A model generated the notes under the pieces. That model ran no database searches. It saw nothing but the letters and a program-made list of their open reading frames with translations, and had not been told where the DNA came from. Source: Actinomycetota bacterium (GTDB taxonomy: Bacteria > Cyanobacteriota > Vampirovibrionia > Obscuribacterales > Obscuribacteraceae). From it: DNA of 6,380 nucleotides. The stretch spans positions 1-6,380 of the forward strand of contig CAJCIF010000203.1 in assembly GCA_903970355.1 (NCBI GenBank). The letters are read 5' to 3'. The stretch's first letter is position 1, and each line of letters opens with the position of its first letter. The position numbers and the translations under genes were made by a program. Positions 4,895 through 6,380 of the stretch are shown here, piece after piece.

Positions 4895-6380
4895 ATGTAT
4901 ACGCATCTTCTACGGCTTAAAGCCGCGCTTTTATCTGCCTTACTACTAGTGCTTTCTTCAACGTCTTTCTCATTGTTTCCACAACAGGCTTGCGCTTCGT
5001 CGCCCATTCCTATGCAGATTGGAATCAATGTTGGTGGTATTTCCGATTACAACCGAGAAGTGCAGTTTAACGATGCAATGAAGATTAGTCGGCCGTTTCA
5101 AGCCTACAGTTGGGCTCATCCGGCCAACAGCCAAACGACAGTTGTTTTAGATAACGGTGGATACTTCCCCGGAGGAAACTTCACCATGTCCTTCAGTGGA
5201 AGCGGTGATATCAATTCTTGGGCTGACGCGTCACAACAGATTACCCAATCGCCGACCACTTTCTCCTGGACACCAACTCCAAATACCGATAGTGGCTTTA
5301 TATTCTCGATTCAGCAAAGCAGCACATCCAATCCAATTTCCAATATCCAGTTTTTTATGCCTGGGTGCACGGGACAGTCATCTGCCTTTTACTCTTATTA
5401 CGAGCAGAGACTGGCACCCTTTTCATGTCTAAGGTTTATGGACATGGGAAATACCAATTCAAGCACAATAGTTAACTGGTCGAGCAGACCTTTGCCGACA
5501 GATCAAACTTATGCCGGTCCTTATGGTGCGCCGCTCGAAATCATGATTGAACTATGCAACGAAACGAACCATGATGGCTGGTTTTGCATACCCACTTATG
5601 CGAACGATAACTACATCACTAATATGGCCGCACTCATAGCCAGCAAATTAAATCCTAACCTGCATTGCTATATGGAGTATTCGAATGAAGTTTGGAACGG
5701 TTCATTCCAGCAAAATGCCTATTCAATACAACAAGGAGTGGCTGCTGGTTTGAGTACCAATCAATATCAGGCCGGATGGGACTGGTATGCCCAACACACA
5801 GTCCATTGCGCACAGATTTTTAAAGCCGCCATGGGAACGCGTTGTATCGCCGTAATGGGAACGCAGTTCGTCAATTCCTATATTTCACAGCAGGAACTGG
5901 CATACAACAATGCCTATAAAAATGTTGACGTTCTTGCGGTCGCCCCGTATTACGGATACACCATCAACAATTTGACTCAGGCACAGATTGACGCAATGAC
6001 ACCAGCGCAGGTCAATGCCTTTTGTCTTAACGAGATCAATACTGCTGATTTACAGTCCATGCAATCTCAAGCGGACACTGCACAACAATATGGAGTGCAA
6101 CTAGTAGCTTACGAAGGTGGGGCTGGATTAGCAGCACCACCTCAGTACTATAGCGATACTACTATGGTGAATCTTTTTGCAAATGCAAATCGCGACGCAT
6201 CGATAGTGCCTTGCTATCAGGCACTCTTCAAAAACTGGCAAAAGGTAGGAGGTACTCTGTTTAACCAGTACGACTTTATAGGCGCTTACAGCCAGTACGG
6301 CGATTGGGGCATTCTCGAATACTATAACGAGCCAACTTCATACAAATATCAGGCCGTCGTTGCAGCAGCCAACGCTTATA
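4895..6380 (+). CDS. Secreted clan GH-A-like glycoside hydrolase or cellulose-binding protein, 3' end outside the window
   Basis: The frame runs uninterrupted from ATG 4895 for 495 codons to the window edge. Residues 1-34 are a classic signal peptide: basic start, LLSALLLVL core, and A-C-A before the likely cut after A34. The mature start (GINVGGISDYNRE) and a beta-rich part to about residue 140 resemble the N-terminal region of bacterial proteins usually labelled cellulose-binding or GH5-like. The rest looks like a TIM barrel. Asn264-Glu265 in EYSNEVWN fits the Asn-Glu acid/base pair of clan GH-A, and Glu407 in VAYEGG fits the nucleophile, 142 residues later. Other supportive segments are APYYGY and a barrel-closing GDWGILEY near the end. 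The mature part has about nine cysteines, which suggests disulfides outside the cytoplasm. The barrel seems nearly complete, so few residues or an extra C-terminal domain are missing. The substrate, probably a beta-linked polysaccharide, is inferred. Confidence 0.85.
   Translation, partial: MYTHLLRLKAALLSALLLVLSSTSFSLFPQQACASSPIPMQIGINVGGISDYNREVQFNDAMKISRPFQAYSWAHPANSQTTVVLDNGGYFPGGNFTMSFSGSGDINSWADASQQITQSPTTFSWTPTPNTDSGFIFSIQQSSTSNPISNIQFFMPGCTGQSSAFYSYYEQRLAPFSCLRFMDMGNTNSSTIVNWSSRPLPTDQTYAGPYGAPLEIMIELCNETNHDGWFCIPTYANDNYITNMAALIASKLNPNLHCYMEYSNEVWNGSFQQNAYSIQQGVAAGLSTNQYQAGWDWYAQHTVHCAQIFKAAMGTRCIAVMGTQFVNSYISQQELAYNNAYKNVDVLAVAPYYGYTINNLTQAQIDAMTPAQVNAFCLNEINTADLQSMQSQADTAQQYGVQLVAYEGGAGLAAPPQYYSDTTMVNLFANANRDASIVPCYQALFKNWQKVGGTLFNQYDFIGAYSQYGDWGILEYYNEPTSYKYQAVVAAANAY

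Noticed and set aside
4746..4949. 67-residue + strand open frame overlapping the hydrolase start
   Set aside because: It has no good ribosome site, a composition unlike a folded protein, and overlaps the start of a well-supported gene in another frame. The region is better explained as a leader.
5157..5432. 91-residue + strand open frame inside the hydrolase gene
   Set aside because: It lies wholly within the hydrolase in another frame and has no recognisable features. The hydrolase frame carries the signal peptide and catalytic motifs.

Overview
This looks like the end of a bacterial metagenome or draft-genome contig. Bases 1-25 are leftover Illumina TruSeq read-1 adapter, so the organism's own sequence starts at about base 26. 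Base composition is middling (near 50% GC by eye). All supported genes lie on the + strand and use ATG or GTG starts with Shine-Dalgarno sites. A secreted TPR protein with TonB-type C-terminal domains, next to large low-complexity proteins of unknown function, resembles what I know of Obscuribacterales (non-photosynthetic Cyanobacteria, 'Melainabacteria'). That placement is an impression from protein style, not a demonstrated assignment.

Layout. (1) 26-331: the 3' end of a small unknown helical protein, whose frame stays open into the adapter. (2) 332-464: a non-coding gap with a weak extended -10 promoter candidate and a partial direct repeat. (3) 465-2348: a 627-residue unknown protein with a Gly/Ala-rich membrane region, a proline-rich linker holding four tandem H-x-E-V-x-N-G units, and a C-terminal half containing a duplicated module. 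(4) 2403-4556: an exported 717-residue protein with a TonB_C-like domain at each end and TPR-type helices between. (5) 4557-4894: a 338-base gap with a poly-C tract and a run of hairpins. (6) 4895 to the window end: a secreted protein with the hallmarks of a clan GH-A glycoside hydrolase, still open at the edge and with no stop codon in the window.

How the genes may work together. Genes 3 and 4 are 54 bases apart. A long imperfect hairpin in that gap pairs the ribosome binding site of gene 4 with sequence starting four bases after the stop of gene 3, which suggests translational coupling. The proposed products are membrane-associated or exported, so the region is best read as cell-envelope or extracellular accessory genes. 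No mobile element, CRISPR array, tRNA or rRNA was recognised.
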